Part shown: positions 26,929 to 35,857 of the stretch, in pieces
Layout: every line of letters starts with the position of its first letter
Position numbering within the stretch: the stretch's first letter is position 1
Origin: Butyrivibrio sp. MC2013
Lineage (GTDB): Bacteria; Bacillota; Clostridia; Lachnospirales; Lachnospiraceae
Direction: 5' to 3'
Length of the DNA stretch: 64,000 bases
NCBI RefSeq assembly: GCF_000424585.1
Contig: NZ_AUKE01000007.1
Location: 62,001-126,000 of the forward strand
Notes under the pieces: model-generated
Told to the model about the DNA's origin: nothing
What the model saw: the letters and a program-made list of their open reading frames with translations, nothing else
The model's database searches: none
Translations under genes and position numbers: made by a program

Positions 26929-27390
26929 CTAAATCAGAGAAAAAGTAATCTCCGCTTTTACTGCGCACTTGCCATCAAGCAGTGCTTCAGCCTCTGCAAC
27001 GCCTACAGGGCCTTTACTGCGCAGCATCCTGCACCTGAGTTCCAGCACGTCTCCGGGTACTACCATGCGCTTAAATCTTGCATTCTTTATGCCGCCAAAG
27101 ACTGCGATCCTGCCCTTATTTTCAGGCAGGCTAAGGGCAGCTACCGCCCCTGTCTGAGCCAGAGCCTCTATGATGAGGACCCCGGGCATAATGGGGCGCC
27201 CCGGGAAATGTCCCTGGAAAAAGGGCTCATCCATAGATACGCACTTTCTGCCCACGGCCCACTGGCCGGGCTCATGGTCTAATATCCTGTCCACAAGGGC
27301 AAAAGGATATCTGTGCGGCAATATAGCAGCTATCTCTTCTGCGCTTAGCTCTTTTTTATCGGTTCTGCTTATCAGCTCTTCTTCTAGCAA
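26929..27390 (-). CDS. fabZ: 3-hydroxyacyl-ACP dehydratase FabZ
   Basis: A hot-dog-fold dehydratase of 153 residues that removes water from 3-hydroxyacyl-ACP. The active-site motif HFPGRPIMPGVL with catalytic His, and the Glu in IIEALAQ, are intact, as is ILPHRYPFALVDRI. The start is a TTG at 27390 with AAGGAG nine bases before it; no earlier in-frame ATG fits the family N-terminus. It is the last biosynthetic gene of the operon. The 100-bp gap between fabF and fabZ, where many Firmicutes have accB, holds no gene, only a 40-nt repeat. Confidence 0.95.
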   Translation of the reverse strand: MLEEELISRTDKKELSAEEIAAILPHRYPFALVDRILDHEPGQWAVGRKCVSMDEPFFQGHFPGRPIMPGVLIIEALAQTGAVAALSLPENKGRIAVFGGIKNARFKRMVVPGDVLELRCRMLRSKGPVGVAEAEALLDGKCAVKAEITFSLI

Positions 27391-27449
27391 CCCTCTTTAC
27401 TCCTTATCTTTTTATAGCTAATCCTTTGACCCATTCGCATTCTTTGGAA

Positions 27450-27489
27450 GGTTAAACTCGCAAACGCTTCGCTTTTTGCTCGTTATAAA
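27450..27489. repeat. 40-nt dispersed repeat, copy A
   Basis: This 40-nt sequence is the exact reverse complement of 62508-62547, 35 kb away. It contains GCAAACGC and GCTTTTTGC, able to fold weakly. It begins one base beyond the fabF stop codon, in the fabF-fabZ gap. Confidence 0.85.
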
Positions 27490-27490
27490 T

Positions 27491-28765
27491 TTACTCATCA
27501 GCCTTTTTGAAAATCAGGCATGCATTATGTCCGCCAAAGCCCAGGGAATTGCTTAGCGCATATTTCACATCAGCTTCAATGCCCGATCCCGGCAGGTAGT
27601 TCAGATCCATACCCTCCTCAGTCTCTTTAAGTCCTGCTGTGGGAGGAAGGAAACCTTCCTCCAGCGCCTTAACGGCAAATACCGCTTCCACGCCGCCTGC
27701 GCCTCCAAGGAGGTGTCCTGTCACAGACTTGGTACTTGATACATAGAGGTTATCTCTTGCATCTCCAAATACCGCTTTGATAGCAGCAGTCTCATATCTG
27801 TCATTGAGACTGGTGGATGTTCCGTGAGCGTTGATATATCCTATATCATCAGGGCTGATACCTGCATCCTTTATAGCAAGCTCCATGCATGCAGCTCCGC
27901 CCTCGCCGCCGGGAGCAGGGGAAGTGATATGATATGCATCACAGTTACTGCCATAGCCTACGATCTCTCCGTAGATATGGGCACCGCGCGCCTTGGCATG
28001 TTCGTATTCTTCCAGAAGCAGGATGCCGCTTCCCTCACCCATTACAAAGCCGTTTCTGTCCTTGTCAAAAGGAATGGAAGCTCTCTTTGGATCATCAGAT
28101 TCAGACAGGGCTTTCATATTCTGAAAGCCTGCTATGGCAAGGGGTGTGATGCTGGCTTCAGTACCGCCGCATACAAAGGCATCTTCATAGCCGTCCCTGA
28201 TCCTGATAAAGGCATCACCTATAGCATTACTGCCGCCTGCGCAGGCTGTAACAGGACAGGAGCACATGCCCTTCAGGCCATGAGATATAGCGATCCTGGC
28301 TGCAGCCATATTACTAATGGACATAGGTACAAAGAAGGGACTGATCTTGCTGTTACCCATGCTCTCCAGTCTGCCATGCTGCTCTTCAATATGATCTATT
28401 CCGCCTATTCCGCAGGATACGATCACACCTATCCTTGAAGGATCAATGGCTGTCACCTTTGACTTGTAGTCATAATCTCCGTCTCCGCACAGCCCGGAGT
28501 CTTTAATAGCTTCCTCGGCTGCATACAGCGCCATCTGTGTAAAGCGGGCCATATGCCTGAGTTCCTTTTTCTCAAGTCTTGATGCGGGATCAAAATCCTT
28601 GACCTCTCCTGCCACCTTAACCTTAAAATCCGTAGTATCAAAGCGGCTGATATAATCAATGGCGCATCTGCCGTTTTTTACATTATCCCAGCTTTCATTT
28701 ACATCCTTACCTGTGGGATTGATAGTCCCAAGACCTGTTACTACTACTCTTCTCTTCATTGTCAT
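27491..28765 (-). CDS. fabF: 3-oxoacyl-ACP synthase II FabF
   Basis: A 424-residue condensing enzyme that elongates acyl-ACP with malonyl-ACP. The Cys-His-His triad is visible: Cys in VTACAGGSNA, His in NAHGTSTSLND and His in SVTGHLLGGAGG, plus the C-terminal GGHNACLIF. Length and motifs match KAS II. Translation starts at ATG 28765 or at the second ATG six bases later; both follow an AAAGAG-type site. fabG lies 17 bp upstream in the same operon. The neighbours are all in pathway order. Confidence 0.96.
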   Translation of the reverse strand: MTMKRRVVVTGLGTINPTGKDVNESWDNVKNGRCAIDYISRFDTTDFKVKVAGEVKDFDPASRLEKKELRHMARFTQMALYAAEEAIKDSGLCGDGDYDYKSKVTAIDPSRIGVIVSCGIGGIDHIEEQHGRLESMGNSKISPFFVPMSISNMAAARIAISHGLKGMCSCPVTACAGGSNAIGDAFIRIRDGYEDAFVCGGTEASITPLAIAGFQNMKALSESDDPKRASIPFDKDRNGFVMGEGSGILLLEEYEHAKARGAHIYGEIVGYGSNCDAYHITSPAPGGEGGAACMELAIKDAGISPDDIGYINAHGTSTSLNDRYETAAIKAVFGDARDNLYVSSTKSVTGHLLGGAGGVEAVFAVKALEEGFLPPTAGLKETEEGMDLNYLPGSGIEADVKYALSNSLGFGGHNACLIFKKADE

Positions 28766-28782
28766 AATCTCTTTATCCTCTA

Positions 28783-29526
28783 TCAGAACTGCATTCCTCC
28801 GTCTATGCCTATCACTTGTCCTGTTATGTACGAGCTGTCAGGTCCTGCAAGGAAAGTTACCAGACCTGCCACATCCTCGGGAGTACCCATTCTCTTCATA
28901 GGTATAGAAGAGAGGATCCTGTTTCTGGCCTCCTCAGGCAGCACAGCTGTCATATCTGTTTCTATCATTCCTGGAGCTACTGCATTGACTGTGATATTCC
29001 TGGATGCCAGCTCCTTGGCAGCGCTCTTTGTCAATCCTATGATACCGGCCTTGGATGCAGCATAATTGGCCTGCCCGGCATTACCACATATGCCCACTAT
29101 GGAGGACATATTGATGATCCTTCCCGATTTTTGTTTCATCATGGGCCTGGTCACCTTCTGCATCATCATAAATGCGCCTTTTAGATTGGTATTATATACA
29201 GCATCAAAGTCATCAGCGCTCATAGCAGCCAGGAGCTTGTCTCTGGTGATCCCTGCATTATTTACAAGGACGTCCACTCTCCCGTTAATGGATAGAGCCG
29301 CATTTAGAAGATCATCTGCAGTTTTTTCAAGGCCTATGTCACCCTTTACCAGCATGACTTCTATATCGCCGCCTGCTTTCTGGCATTCTTCCATAGTCTC
29401 TTTTGCTGCAGCATCATTGCCTGCATAGCCCAGGACCAGGTTGTATCCTTTCTTTGCAAGGGCTACTGCTATAGCTCTTCCTATTCCTCTACCTGCACCT
29501 GTTACAATAGCGCTAGCTTTATCCAT
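28783..29526 (-). CDS. fabG: 3-oxoacyl-ACP reductase FabG
   Basis: A 247-residue short-chain dehydrogenase that reduces 3-oxoacyl-ACP with NADPH. It has the Rossmann motif GAGRGIGRAIA, NNAGIT, the catalytic Ser in NMSSIVG and YAASKAG (Tyr-x-x-x-Lys). The C-terminus GQVIGIDGGMQF is typical of FabG. The start codon overlaps the last codons of fabD by 8 bp, so translation is coupled. Length is exactly that of the family. Confidence 0.96.
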   Translation of the reverse strand: MDKASAIVTGAGRGIGRAIAVALAKKGYNLVLGYAGNDAAAKETMEECQKAGGDIEVMLVKGDIGLEKTADDLLNAALSINGRVDVLVNNAGITRDKLLAAMSADDFDAVYNTNLKGAFMMMQKVTRPMMKQKSGRIINMSSIVGICGNAGQANYAASKAGIIGLTKSAAKELASRNITVNAVAPGMIETDMTAVLPEEARNRILSSIPMKRMGTPEDVAGLVTFLAGPDSSYITGQVIGIDGGMQF

Positions 29527-30472
29527 CTAGTTCCTCCTCGCTTACCATGATAAAGGCCTTCAGATCATCTGAGCTCTCAAGCGTGATGCACTCTATATCA
29601 TCAATGCCCTTTTCCTTGGCACAGCGCTTTACAAATCCTGTCAGAGCCTTACCCGGACCTATTTCTACAAAGCGCCTCACACCATTGTCCAGCATGTAAT
29701 TCAGAGTCTGGGTCATCTTTACTCCGTTTTGTACCTGAGCTGTCAGGAGATCTTCTACCAAGTCAGACTCATTTCTCTCACATCCTGTGAGATTAAATAC
29801 AACAGGGATCTGTTCATTAGAAAATTCTATTTTAGAAAAATAGTCCTTTAATTCTTCTCCCGCTTTTTGCATAAAGCTTGTATGAAAAGGGCCGCTTACC
29901 TTAAGGGGCACGCACCTTTTAGCACCATTTTCCTTTGCAAGCTGCGCAGCTTTTTCTACTGCAGCCTTTTCGCCGCCTATTACTATCTGTCCGGGGCAGT
30001 TATCGTTGCATATGCTGGCTACGCCCTGATCCAAAGCCTGGTCCACGCAGGCCTGAAGCTCGTCTCTTGTAAGCCCCATGACAGCAGTCATTGCAGCTTC
30101 TACCCCCTGGGCAGACCTTGTCATGGCCTTACCTCTAAAGGCTGCAAGCTTTATAGCTTCCTCGTAAGACCACACACCTGCTGCCTCCAGAGCAGAATAC
30201 TCTCCAAGAGACAGGCCTGCCAGGATATCAGCCTTTATACCTCTTGCCTTTAATATCTCATTGATACCGCAGGCAAAAGCCAGCATACAGGGCTGGGTAT
30301 ATTCTGTAAGATTCAGCTGCTCATCCGGGTCTTCAAAGCAGATCTTCTTCAGGTCAAAATCCACTTCCGCGCTGTCAAATACTTTTCTAAATTCCGGGTA
30401 ATCTCTGTACAGGTCTTCACCCATACCCTTGTGCTGGCTACCCTGGCCGGCATATAGAAATGCTGTTTTCAT
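29519..30472 (-). CDS. fabD: Malonyl-CoA:ACP transacylase FabD
   Basis: A 317-residue acyltransferase that loads malonate onto ACP. It shows LYAGQGSQHKGMG, the nucleophile Ser in GLSLGEYSA, the Arg in AFRGKAMTR, and the catalytic His in GPFHTSFM. I place the start at ATG 30472, because GGAAGG lies eleven bases before it; a TTG at 30481 is too close to that site. fabK ends two bases before this ATG. The gene sits between fabK and fabG as in many Firmicute clusters. Confidence 0.95.
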   Translation of the reverse strand: MKTAFLYAGQGSQHKGMGEDLYRDYPEFRKVFDSAEVDFDLKKICFEDPDEQLNLTEYTQPCMLAFACGINEILKARGIKADILAGLSLGEYSALEAAGVWSYEEAIKLAAFRGKAMTRSAQGVEAAMTAVMGLTRDELQACVDQALDQGVASICNDNCPGQIVIGGEKAAVEKAAQLAKENGAKRCVPLKVSGPFHTSFMQKAGEELKDYFSKIEFSNEQIPVVFNLTGCERNESDLVEDLLTAQVQNGVKMTQTLNYMLDNGVRRFVEIGPGKALTGFVKRCAKEKGIDDIECITLESSDDLKAFIMVSEEELDG

Positions 30473-30473
30473 A

Positions 30474-31379
30474 TCAGGCAATTCCTTCCATCAATTCTTC
30501 AAATATTGCTTTTACAGGCCTGATCTCCTTGATCTGGCCGCATGTCTGACCTGCCATGAGACTTCCTGTATCCACATCCCCGTCAAAGACTGCGCGCCTC
30601 AGGCTTCCAAGCGTATACTTCTCAAGTTCCATCATATCCGCCCCTTCCTTTTCCCTTCTGAGGTACTCACGGGACATCTTGTTCTTAAGTATACGTACAG
30701 GAGCACCGCCTATCCTGCCTGTTACTATAGAGTCACTTCCTTTGGCCTTTATCACTGCCTTCTTGTAATTCTCATGTATAGGACATTCTTCAGATGCCAG
30801 TAGGCAGGTTCCCACCTGTATGCCGCAGGCTCCAAGTGCTATCGCAGCCTTTACCTGCCTTCTGTCTGCAATACCTCCTGCAGCAACTACCGGTATGGAT
30901 ACTTCGTCCACGGACTGGGGCAGAAGGGTCATAGTAGTCATTTCTCCTATATGGCCTCCACTCTCACAGCCTTCAGCTATCACTGCATCTGCGCCGTTTC
31001 TCTCCATATATCTGGCCATGGACGGCGCTGCCACAACAGGTATCACCTTGATCCCTGCGCTTTTCCATTTGTCCATGTATTTGGCAGGATTGCCTGCTCC
31101 CGTTGTGACCACCTTTACTCCCTCTCTGATCACGATATCTGCAAAATCATCTGCAGCCGGATTCATGAGCATGATATTTACACCAAAGGGCTTGTCAGTC
31201 AGACTCCTGCACTTTGCTATCTCTTCTTCCAGCATAGCCGGAGTCATACCGCCTACGCCTATGAGTCCCAGCGCTCCAGCCTCTGAGCATGCTGCCGCAA
31301 AAGGACCTGTTGCTATATTTGCCATGCCTCCCTGTATAATGGGATATCTAGTCCCCAGGAGCTCATTTAACATTTTCAT
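30474..31379 (-). CDS. fabK: Enoyl-ACP reductase II FabK
   Basis: A 301-residue FMN-dependent enoyl-ACP reductase (nitronate monooxygenase-like TIM barrel), carrying out the last step of each elongation round. Motifs are YPIIQGGMANIA, ESGGHIGEMTTM and PVVAAGGIADR. FabK replaces FabI in many Clostridia and is insensitive to triclosan. The start at ATG 31379 follows GGAGGAAGC and overlaps the fabH stop (ATGA); a further upstream ATG at 31406 lies inside fabH and lacks support. No FabI or FabV is seen in the window. Confidence 0.95.
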   Translation of the reverse strand: MKMLNELLGTRYPIIQGGMANIATGPFAAACSEAGALGLIGVGGMTPAMLEEEIAKCRSLTDKPFGVNIMLMNPAADDFADIVIREGVKVVTTGAGNPAKYMDKWKSAGIKVIPVVAAPSMARYMERNGADAVIAEGCESGGHIGEMTTMTLLPQSVDEVSIPVVAAGGIADRRQVKAAIALGACGIQVGTCLLASEECPIHENYKKAVIKAKGSDSIVTGRIGGAPVRILKNKMSREYLRREKEGADMMELEKYTLGSLRRAVFDGDVDTGSLMAGQTCGQIKEIRPVKAIFEELMEGIA

Positions 31380-32356
31380 ACGCTTCCTCCACGCTGATCT
31401 GCGCATTTATATCTGTCTGATATTTTTATCAGCACTCCTGCCCAGGTCAGACCTCCTCCAAAGCCCACCAGCATAAGCGTGCTGCCTGCTCCGGCGCCTC
31501 TTGTCTCAAGGAGTTCATCCAGAGCCATGGGCACTGATGCAGCGCTGGTATTACCGTACCTGTCCATATTTTTATAGAAAAGAGACGGGTCAAGCTTCAT
31601 TTTTCTAATGCAATGATCCAGTATCCTGGCATTGGCCTGATGGCATACAAAAGCATCAACATCAGCAAGTTCTATCCCCGACTTTACCTTTAAAGCATCA
31701 ATACATTTGGGTATTGCATCTACGGCAAATTTGAATACCTCCTTGCCGTCCATGCCGATCCTGCTCACTTCAGGGCCCGGGCCTGTGACTGTGATCTCAT
31801 ATCCTCCCCTGGCCCCAAGTACGCTTTCATACAGTCCTTCATCTGCAGCCTCTGCCACAACAGCTCCTGCGCCGTCCCCAAAGAGGACGCAGGTATTCCT
31901 GTCTGTCATGTCAATGAGCCTGGACAGCTCTTCGCAGCCTATGACCAGAGCATAGCGCCCCCCTGTAGATGATAGGAGTCCTCTGGCTACTTCAAGGCCA
32001 TATATAAATCCGCTGCAGGCCGCATTCACATCCAGTACAGGTATATCCTCCCTAAGGCCCAGCCTCTTTTGGATCACACAGGCCATGCTGGGAGTGACAT
32101 AATAACCGGATATGGTACCGCATACCACGCAGTCTATCTCAGAGCTGTCTATCGCAGCAGATGTTATAGCCTTTCTGGATGCCTCTTCTGCCAGACTGTA
32201 GGCGTCTTCGCCCTCATCGCAAAAGCGCCTCTCTTTGATGCCCGTCCTGGTGCTTATCCATTCATCACTGGTATCTACCAGGCGGGCCAGATCATCATTG
32301 GTCACTCTCTTACCTGCCAGAGCCCTGCCTGTTCCCAGTATTTCTAGTTTCTTCAT
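31376..32356 (-). CDS. fabH: 3-oxoacyl-ACP synthase III FabH
   Basis: A 326-residue KAS III that starts fatty-acid synthesis by condensing a short acyl-CoA with malonyl-ACP. The triad is Cys in NAACSGFIYG, His in CHQANARILD and Asn in YGNTSAAS. The N-terminal WISTRTGIKERRF Arg/Trp region matches FabH. It follows accA by two bases and overlaps fabK by four. The substrate preference (acetyl versus branched or butyryl) cannot be decided from the sequence. Confidence 0.95.
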   Translation of the reverse strand: MKKLEILGTGRALAGKRVTNDDLARLVDTSDEWISTRTGIKERRFCDEGEDAYSLAEEASRKAITSAAIDSSEIDCVVCGTISGYYVTPSMACVIQKRLGLREDIPVLDVNAACSGFIYGLEVARGLLSSTGGRYALVIGCEELSRLIDMTDRNTCVLFGDGAGAVVAEAADEGLYESVLGARGGYEITVTGPGPEVSRIGMDGKEVFKFAVDAIPKCIDALKVKSGIELADVDAFVCHQANARILDHCIRKMKLDPSLFYKNMDRYGNTSAASVPMALDELLETRGAGAGSTLMLVGFGGGLTWAGVLIKISDRYKCADQRGGSV

Positions 32357-32358
32357 AT

Positions 32359-33363
32359 TTACCCGATCTTTCTGTATTTCATCTGTCTGTCAGCCTTGAC
32401 CTGATTAGGAGTCATAGCCATCAGTTCCTTAAGATGGCGCTCAAGGGCGCTGTCCAGCTTCTTCATCACATATTTATAATCCCTCTGGGCTCCTCCCAGG
32501 GGCTCTTTTATCACTTCATCAGCCACGCCGCATTCCTCAAGATCTGCAGCTGTGAGCTTCATCAGCCTGCATGCCTCCTTGCTCCTTGATGAGTCCTTCC
32601 AGAGTATGCTAGCAAAGCCTTCGGGGCTAAGTATGGAATATACTGCATTTTCCAGCATCAGCACCCTGTTGGCCACACCTATAGCCAGAGCTCCGCCGGA
32701 ATTGCCCTCACCTGTGACCACAGAGATCACAGGCACATGGAACTGGCTCATCTTGGCCAGGTTTACAGCTATAGCTTCACCCTGTCCATGCTCCTCTGCT
32801 TCTATCCCGGGATAAGCTCCCGGAGTATCTATAAATGTGATGATGGGCCTGTGAAACTTCTCTGCCTGGTTCATCAGTCTCAGAGCCTTACGATATCCTT
32901 CCGGGCAGGGCATGCCAAAATTATATTCCATATTTTCTTCTATACTGCGTCCCTTACGGTGGCCCAGCACAGTAACAGGTATCCCGTGAAATCTGGCTAT
33001 CCCGCCAAAGATACTCTTATCTTCATCAAAGAGATGATCGCCCTTTTGCTCAAAGAAATCCGTAAAGAGTCCGTCTATAAAGTCCTCCACATGAGGCCTG
33101 GTATTTAATCTGGCCAGATATACCCTCTCATCGGGAGTGAGATTCCTACTACCTCCAAGAAGGTCCTTTCTCAACTCTTTAAGCCTTTTAAGCTCTCTAT
33201 TGTGAGCATCCAGTATGGAATATCCGTCCATGCTCTCTTCCATGACACAATCCGAGCTGCATACAGCATCCACCAGTTCGCCCGTCTCCAGAGTCATTTC
33301 CTCTTCCAGATCCGATATCTCTTTATCAAGCTTACTAACCTTGTCTAATATGATCTTGATCAT
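32359..33363 (-). CDS. accA: Acetyl-CoA carboxylase carboxyltransferase alpha, AccA
   Basis: A 334-residue crotonase-fold subunit that, with AccD, transfers carboxyl from carboxybiotin to acetyl-CoA to make malonyl-CoA. Family motifs are LARLNTRPHVEDFI, FIDTPGAYPGIEAEEHGQGEAIA and VTGEGNSGGALAIG. The N-terminal coiled-coil segment (residues 5-60) is normal for AccA. accD lies 42 bp upstream. The biotin carrier (accB) and carboxylase (accC) needed for the complex are not in this window. Confidence 0.95.
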   Translation of the reverse strand: MIKIILDKVSKLDKEISDLEEEMTLETGELVDAVCSSDCVMEESMDGYSILDAHNRELKRLKELRKDLLGGSRNLTPDERVYLARLNTRPHVEDFIDGLFTDFFEQKGDHLFDEDKSIFGGIARFHGIPVTVLGHRKGRSIEENMEYNFGMPCPEGYRKALRLMNQAEKFHRPIITFIDTPGAYPGIEAEEHGQGEAIAVNLAKMSQFHVPVISVVTGEGNSGGALAIGVANRVLMLENAVYSILSPEGFASILWKDSSRSKEACRLMKLTAADLEECGVADEVIKEPLGGAQRDYKYVMKKLDSALERHLKELMAMTPNQVKADRQMKYRKIG

Positions 33364-33405
33364 TTATGGCCTCCCGGATGATGATCGATCAATAGAGATC
33401 ATCAA

Positions 33406-34257
33406 TCATTTCTTATGAAGTTCAATGAGCCTTAGCAGCGTATCCCTCATCTCGCTCCTTGCCACTATCTTGTCTACAAAGCCATGGGATTCCAGATATT
33501 CACTTCTCTGAAAGCCCTTGGGGAGCTTCTTGTGTATGGTCTGCTCTATGACCCTGGGCCCTGCAAAACCTATGAGAGCCCCCGGCTCGGCAAGGGTAAT
33601 ATCTCCCAGCGACGCAAAGGATGCTGTCACACCGCCCGTAGTGGGATGTGTCAGATAGCTGATATAGAGCCCGCCTGAAGCATTAAATTCTTCTATGGCA
33701 GCTGCAGTCTTAGCCATCTGCATCAGAGAATATATGCCCTCCTGCATCCTGGCTCCTCCACTGGCCGAGAAGATAATAAGGGGCGTATGCTTCTTCGTAG
33801 CATACTCCACAGCTCTGGTCACCTTCTCGCCCACAGTACTGCTCATGCTGCCCATAAAGAAACGGCTGTCCAGCACTATCACCGTTACCTTATGACCACC
33901 TATCCTGCCCCTTGCTGTGACCACGGCCTCTTCAAGGCCCGTCTCCTTCCTCTGGGCGCTGATCTTTTCCCTGTACTCAGGAAAATCCATGGGATCGGTA
34001 GCCTTCATATCTGCATTTAACTCCCTAAAGCTCCCCGGATCCAGTATGAGAGAGAGCCTGTAGTGAGCACCTATACTCCTGTATTTACCGCAAACAGGAC
34101 ATACATAATAGTTTTTCTTCCAGTCCTTCTTAAGAGAGCGTCTGCTGCAGGCTTTGCACTGAATAAAATCGGGATAGGCCTCCCTTTTGAAGATATGTTC
34201 ACCCAGTTCCTCCCTGGCTTTGCCAGGTAAAGACTTGCTAGTTAGAAATGAAACCAT
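33406..34257 (-). CDS. accD: Acetyl-CoA carboxylase carboxyltransferase beta, AccD
   Basis: A 283-residue partner of AccA. The N-terminal zinc ribbon is complete (CKAC at 37-40 and CPVC about 20 residues later). The crotonase core has FSASGGARMQEG, SLMQMAKTAAA and PTTGGVTASFASLGD. The zinc finger is thought to bind mRNA or the complex. It is the second gene of the operon, after acpP. Length is typical. Confidence 0.95.
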   Translation of the reverse strand: MVSFLTSKSLPGKAREELGEHIFKREAYPDFIQCKACSRRSLKKDWKKNYYVCPVCGKYRSIGAHYRLSLILDPGSFRELNADMKATDPMDFPEYREKISAQRKETGLEEAVVTARGRIGGHKVTVIVLDSRFFMGSMSSTVGEKVTRAVEYATKKHTPLIIFSASGGARMQEGIYSLMQMAKTAAAIEEFNASGGLYISYLTHPTTGGVTASFASLGDITLAEPGALIGFAGPRVIEQTIHKKLPKGFQRSEYLESHGFVDKIVARSEMRDTLLRLIELHKK

Positions 34258-34316
34258 TGTAATCTCCGTTATCCCAGTCGCAACTACCGGCGTCTGTTAT
34301 CAACAATACCCGGTCA

Positions 34317-34547
34317 TTACTGCTTAACTGTAGCTATAGCGTCCAGAATGTCCTGAACAGTATGAAGCTTTGCTACTTCTTCATCAGGGATCTTCACTCC
34401 CAGCTTCTCCTCAATCTCCATGTGAAGCTCTACGATAGAGAGGGAATCTGCCTCCAGATCCTCAACAAGATTAGCCTCGGCTGTGATCTTATCCTCATCT
34501 GCTCCAAGAATGTCTGCTATGATTGGTCTGAGTTCATCTAAATTCAT
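34317..34547 (-). CDS. acpP: Acyl carrier protein
   Basis: A 76-residue acidic four-helix carrier protein. The phosphopantetheine attachment Ser lies in EADSLSIVELHM. Its N-terminus (DELRPIIADILG) and C-terminus are standard. It is the first gene of the fatty-acid operon, 59 bp before accD and directly after the operon promoter, so it should be the most highly expressed member. Confidence 0.95.
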   Translation of the reverse strand: MNLDELRPIIADILGADEDKITAEANLVEDLEADSLSIVELHMEIEEKLGVKIPDEEVAKLHTVQDILDAIATVKQ

Positions 34548-34597
34548 TTTAGTTGTCTCCTTTTTATTTAAATATTGTTTAGGTAAATCTGTTTGAA

Positions 34598-34626
34598 ATA
34601 GTATAACAGCTTTTTCATATTGTCAA
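34598..34626 (-). promoter_or_regulatory. Promoter of the fatty-acid operon
   Basis: On the minus strand, TTGACA (34626-34621), a 17-bp spacer and TACTAT (34603-34598; TATACT overlaps it) form a strong sigma-A promoter about 45 bp before the acpP start. The sequence just after the -10 box (TTTCAAACAG) contains a TCAAA half-site like those of FabT operators, which is only suggestive. Confidence 0.7.
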
Positions 34627-34669
34627 GAGGTGACTCACGGGGACGTTTCATTTTGACTCACCAGCAAAC

Positions 34670-34709
34670 AAAAAAGAGCCGCGTAGCGGTCATTACCGCT
34701 TCGCAGCTC
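34670..34709 (-). terminator. Terminator of the small-gene pair
   Basis: On the minus strand a 15-bp stem (GAGCTGCGAAGCGGT with its near-complement ACCGCTACGCGGCTC) is followed by TTTTTTG. It isolates the unknown genes at 34735-35669 from the fatty-acid promoter. Confidence 0.85.
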
Positions 34710-34734
34710 CTTGACAGGAATTATATGCTTTATC

Positions 34735-35112
34735 TTACGCAGTCTTCGCAGCTTTAGCTACAGCACTTCTCTCTTTGATTGTCTTCACAAAATACCTGTT
34801 ATACGCAAAGGCCTTAAAATGAAAGGATCCTCCCTGCCATTTGAATCTGAGATTAGCCAGGACAGGTATATCATTACCCTTAATCTCTTCCATCTCAGAC
34901 ATAGGAATATCATACAGCAACTCTTTGATCTTGCCACTTATGCCTGCATAATCAGCATTCCATATAAGAAATCTATCCTTATTGATTCCAAAACATACAA
35001 GGCCATATGACCCATCCGGCAGTCTCACAGCATTTGCATAACTGAACTTCCTGTCATCGTCCAGCATCCCCTTACTATAAAGCTCTTCTACCTGTTCCTT
35101 AACACTACTCAT
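34735..35112 (-). CDS. Hypothetical protein, 125 residues
   Basis: I do not recognise this protein. It is soluble, mixed alpha/beta, with MSSVKEQVEELYSKGML at the N-terminus and a strand-rich middle (GSYGLVCFGINKDRFLIWNADYAG). The C-terminus is basic and Ala-rich. The start at ATG 35112 follows GGAGG. It lies 68 bp after the 35181-35669 gene and shares its terminator, so the two are probably co-transcribed. The pattern looks like a small PH-like or beta-sheet fold, but that is only an impression. Confidence 0.6.
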   Translation of the reverse strand: MSSVKEQVEELYSKGMLDDDRKFSYANAVRLPDGSYGLVCFGINKDRFLIWNADYAGISGKIKELLYDIPMSEMEEIKGNDIPVLANLRFKWQGGSFHFKAFAYNRYFVKTIKERSAVAKAAKTA

Positions 35113-35180
35113 TGTTTTCCTCCAGTTTCCATAAATAATATATATCCTCATGATAAAAAGAAACTTTTATCATAAAAGAA

Positions 35181-35669
35181 TCACTCTGTAACTCCCTCAC
35201 AGTAAGTAAACGACTCCACAACTTTCCCAATTTCATAGACTTTGATATCAACAGTTTTCTCGCCGTTACTACTGTATCTTTTTTGGATATCATCCAAATA
35301 TTTCGATAGTGTAAAGAAGAATACAGACTCTGCACCAGTCGCAGTTTTTGCTGCTTCTTTTTCATGAACAACAAGCTCATAAACAAGGTTACCTTCCCTG
35401 CCTCCATATGTCGAAATCGGAATCATATCTATTCCCAATGACAAAGAAGGTAGTGCAGATAAAAGCTCAGCTTTCTTGTCTTCAGCAGCCTGTTTTGATG
35501 CAAACAATCCTATTGTTTCCGTATGATCCCCAAGGTTGTTATACAGCCTCGAAAGCTTGAATTCATTTCCTTTAGAAAAATGTTTATTAACCATTCTGAA
35601 CACGACAATTACCACAAGTGCACTTATAAGCCATGTATTATTGGTGATTAACTCTGCAACAGTATTCAT
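35181..35669 (-). CDS. Hypothetical membrane-anchored protein
   Basis: A 162-residue protein with one N-terminal membrane helix (about 12-27, WLISALVVIVVFRMV) and a soluble domain of about 120 residues. I do not recognise the family. The soluble part has an alpha/beta pattern (FASKQAAEDKKAELLSAL, then GIDMIPISTYGG and VYELVVHEKEA). With the helix at the N-terminus and basic residues after it, the domain is probably cytoplasmic. It is the first gene of a pair with the 125-residue protein. Confidence 0.6.
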   Translation of the reverse strand: MNTVAELITNNTWLISALVVIVVFRMVNKHFSKGNEFKLSRLYNNLGDHTETIGLFASKQAAEDKKAELLSALPSLSLGIDMIPISTYGGREGNLVYELVVHEKEAAKTATGAESVFFFTLSKYLDDIQKRYSSNGEKTVDIKVYEIGKVVESFTYCEGVTE

Positions 35670-35746
35670 TTGATTCCTCTCTATTCTATGCTTTTATTTT
35701 GTTATTATTTACAAGTATCCATCTAATCCGATTTGATCTCTCTTTC

Positions 35747-35791
35747 GATAATTGTCTCAGTCACTTATAGTTATGGACTGAGACAATTATC
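35747..35791. terminator. Perfect 16-bp hairpin
   Basis: GATAATTGTCTCAGTC at 35747-35762 pairs perfectly with 35776-35791. It lies between two minus-strand genes. T-tracts are poor on both strands, so it may be a terminator or an RNA stabiliser for the 35858-36223 gene. Confidence 0.5.
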
Positions 35792-35857
35792 ATTCATTTT
35801 TATAAAGAAAGCCTCTTATTTTGCCTCTCATATTATTGTCAAATCATCACAACAATG

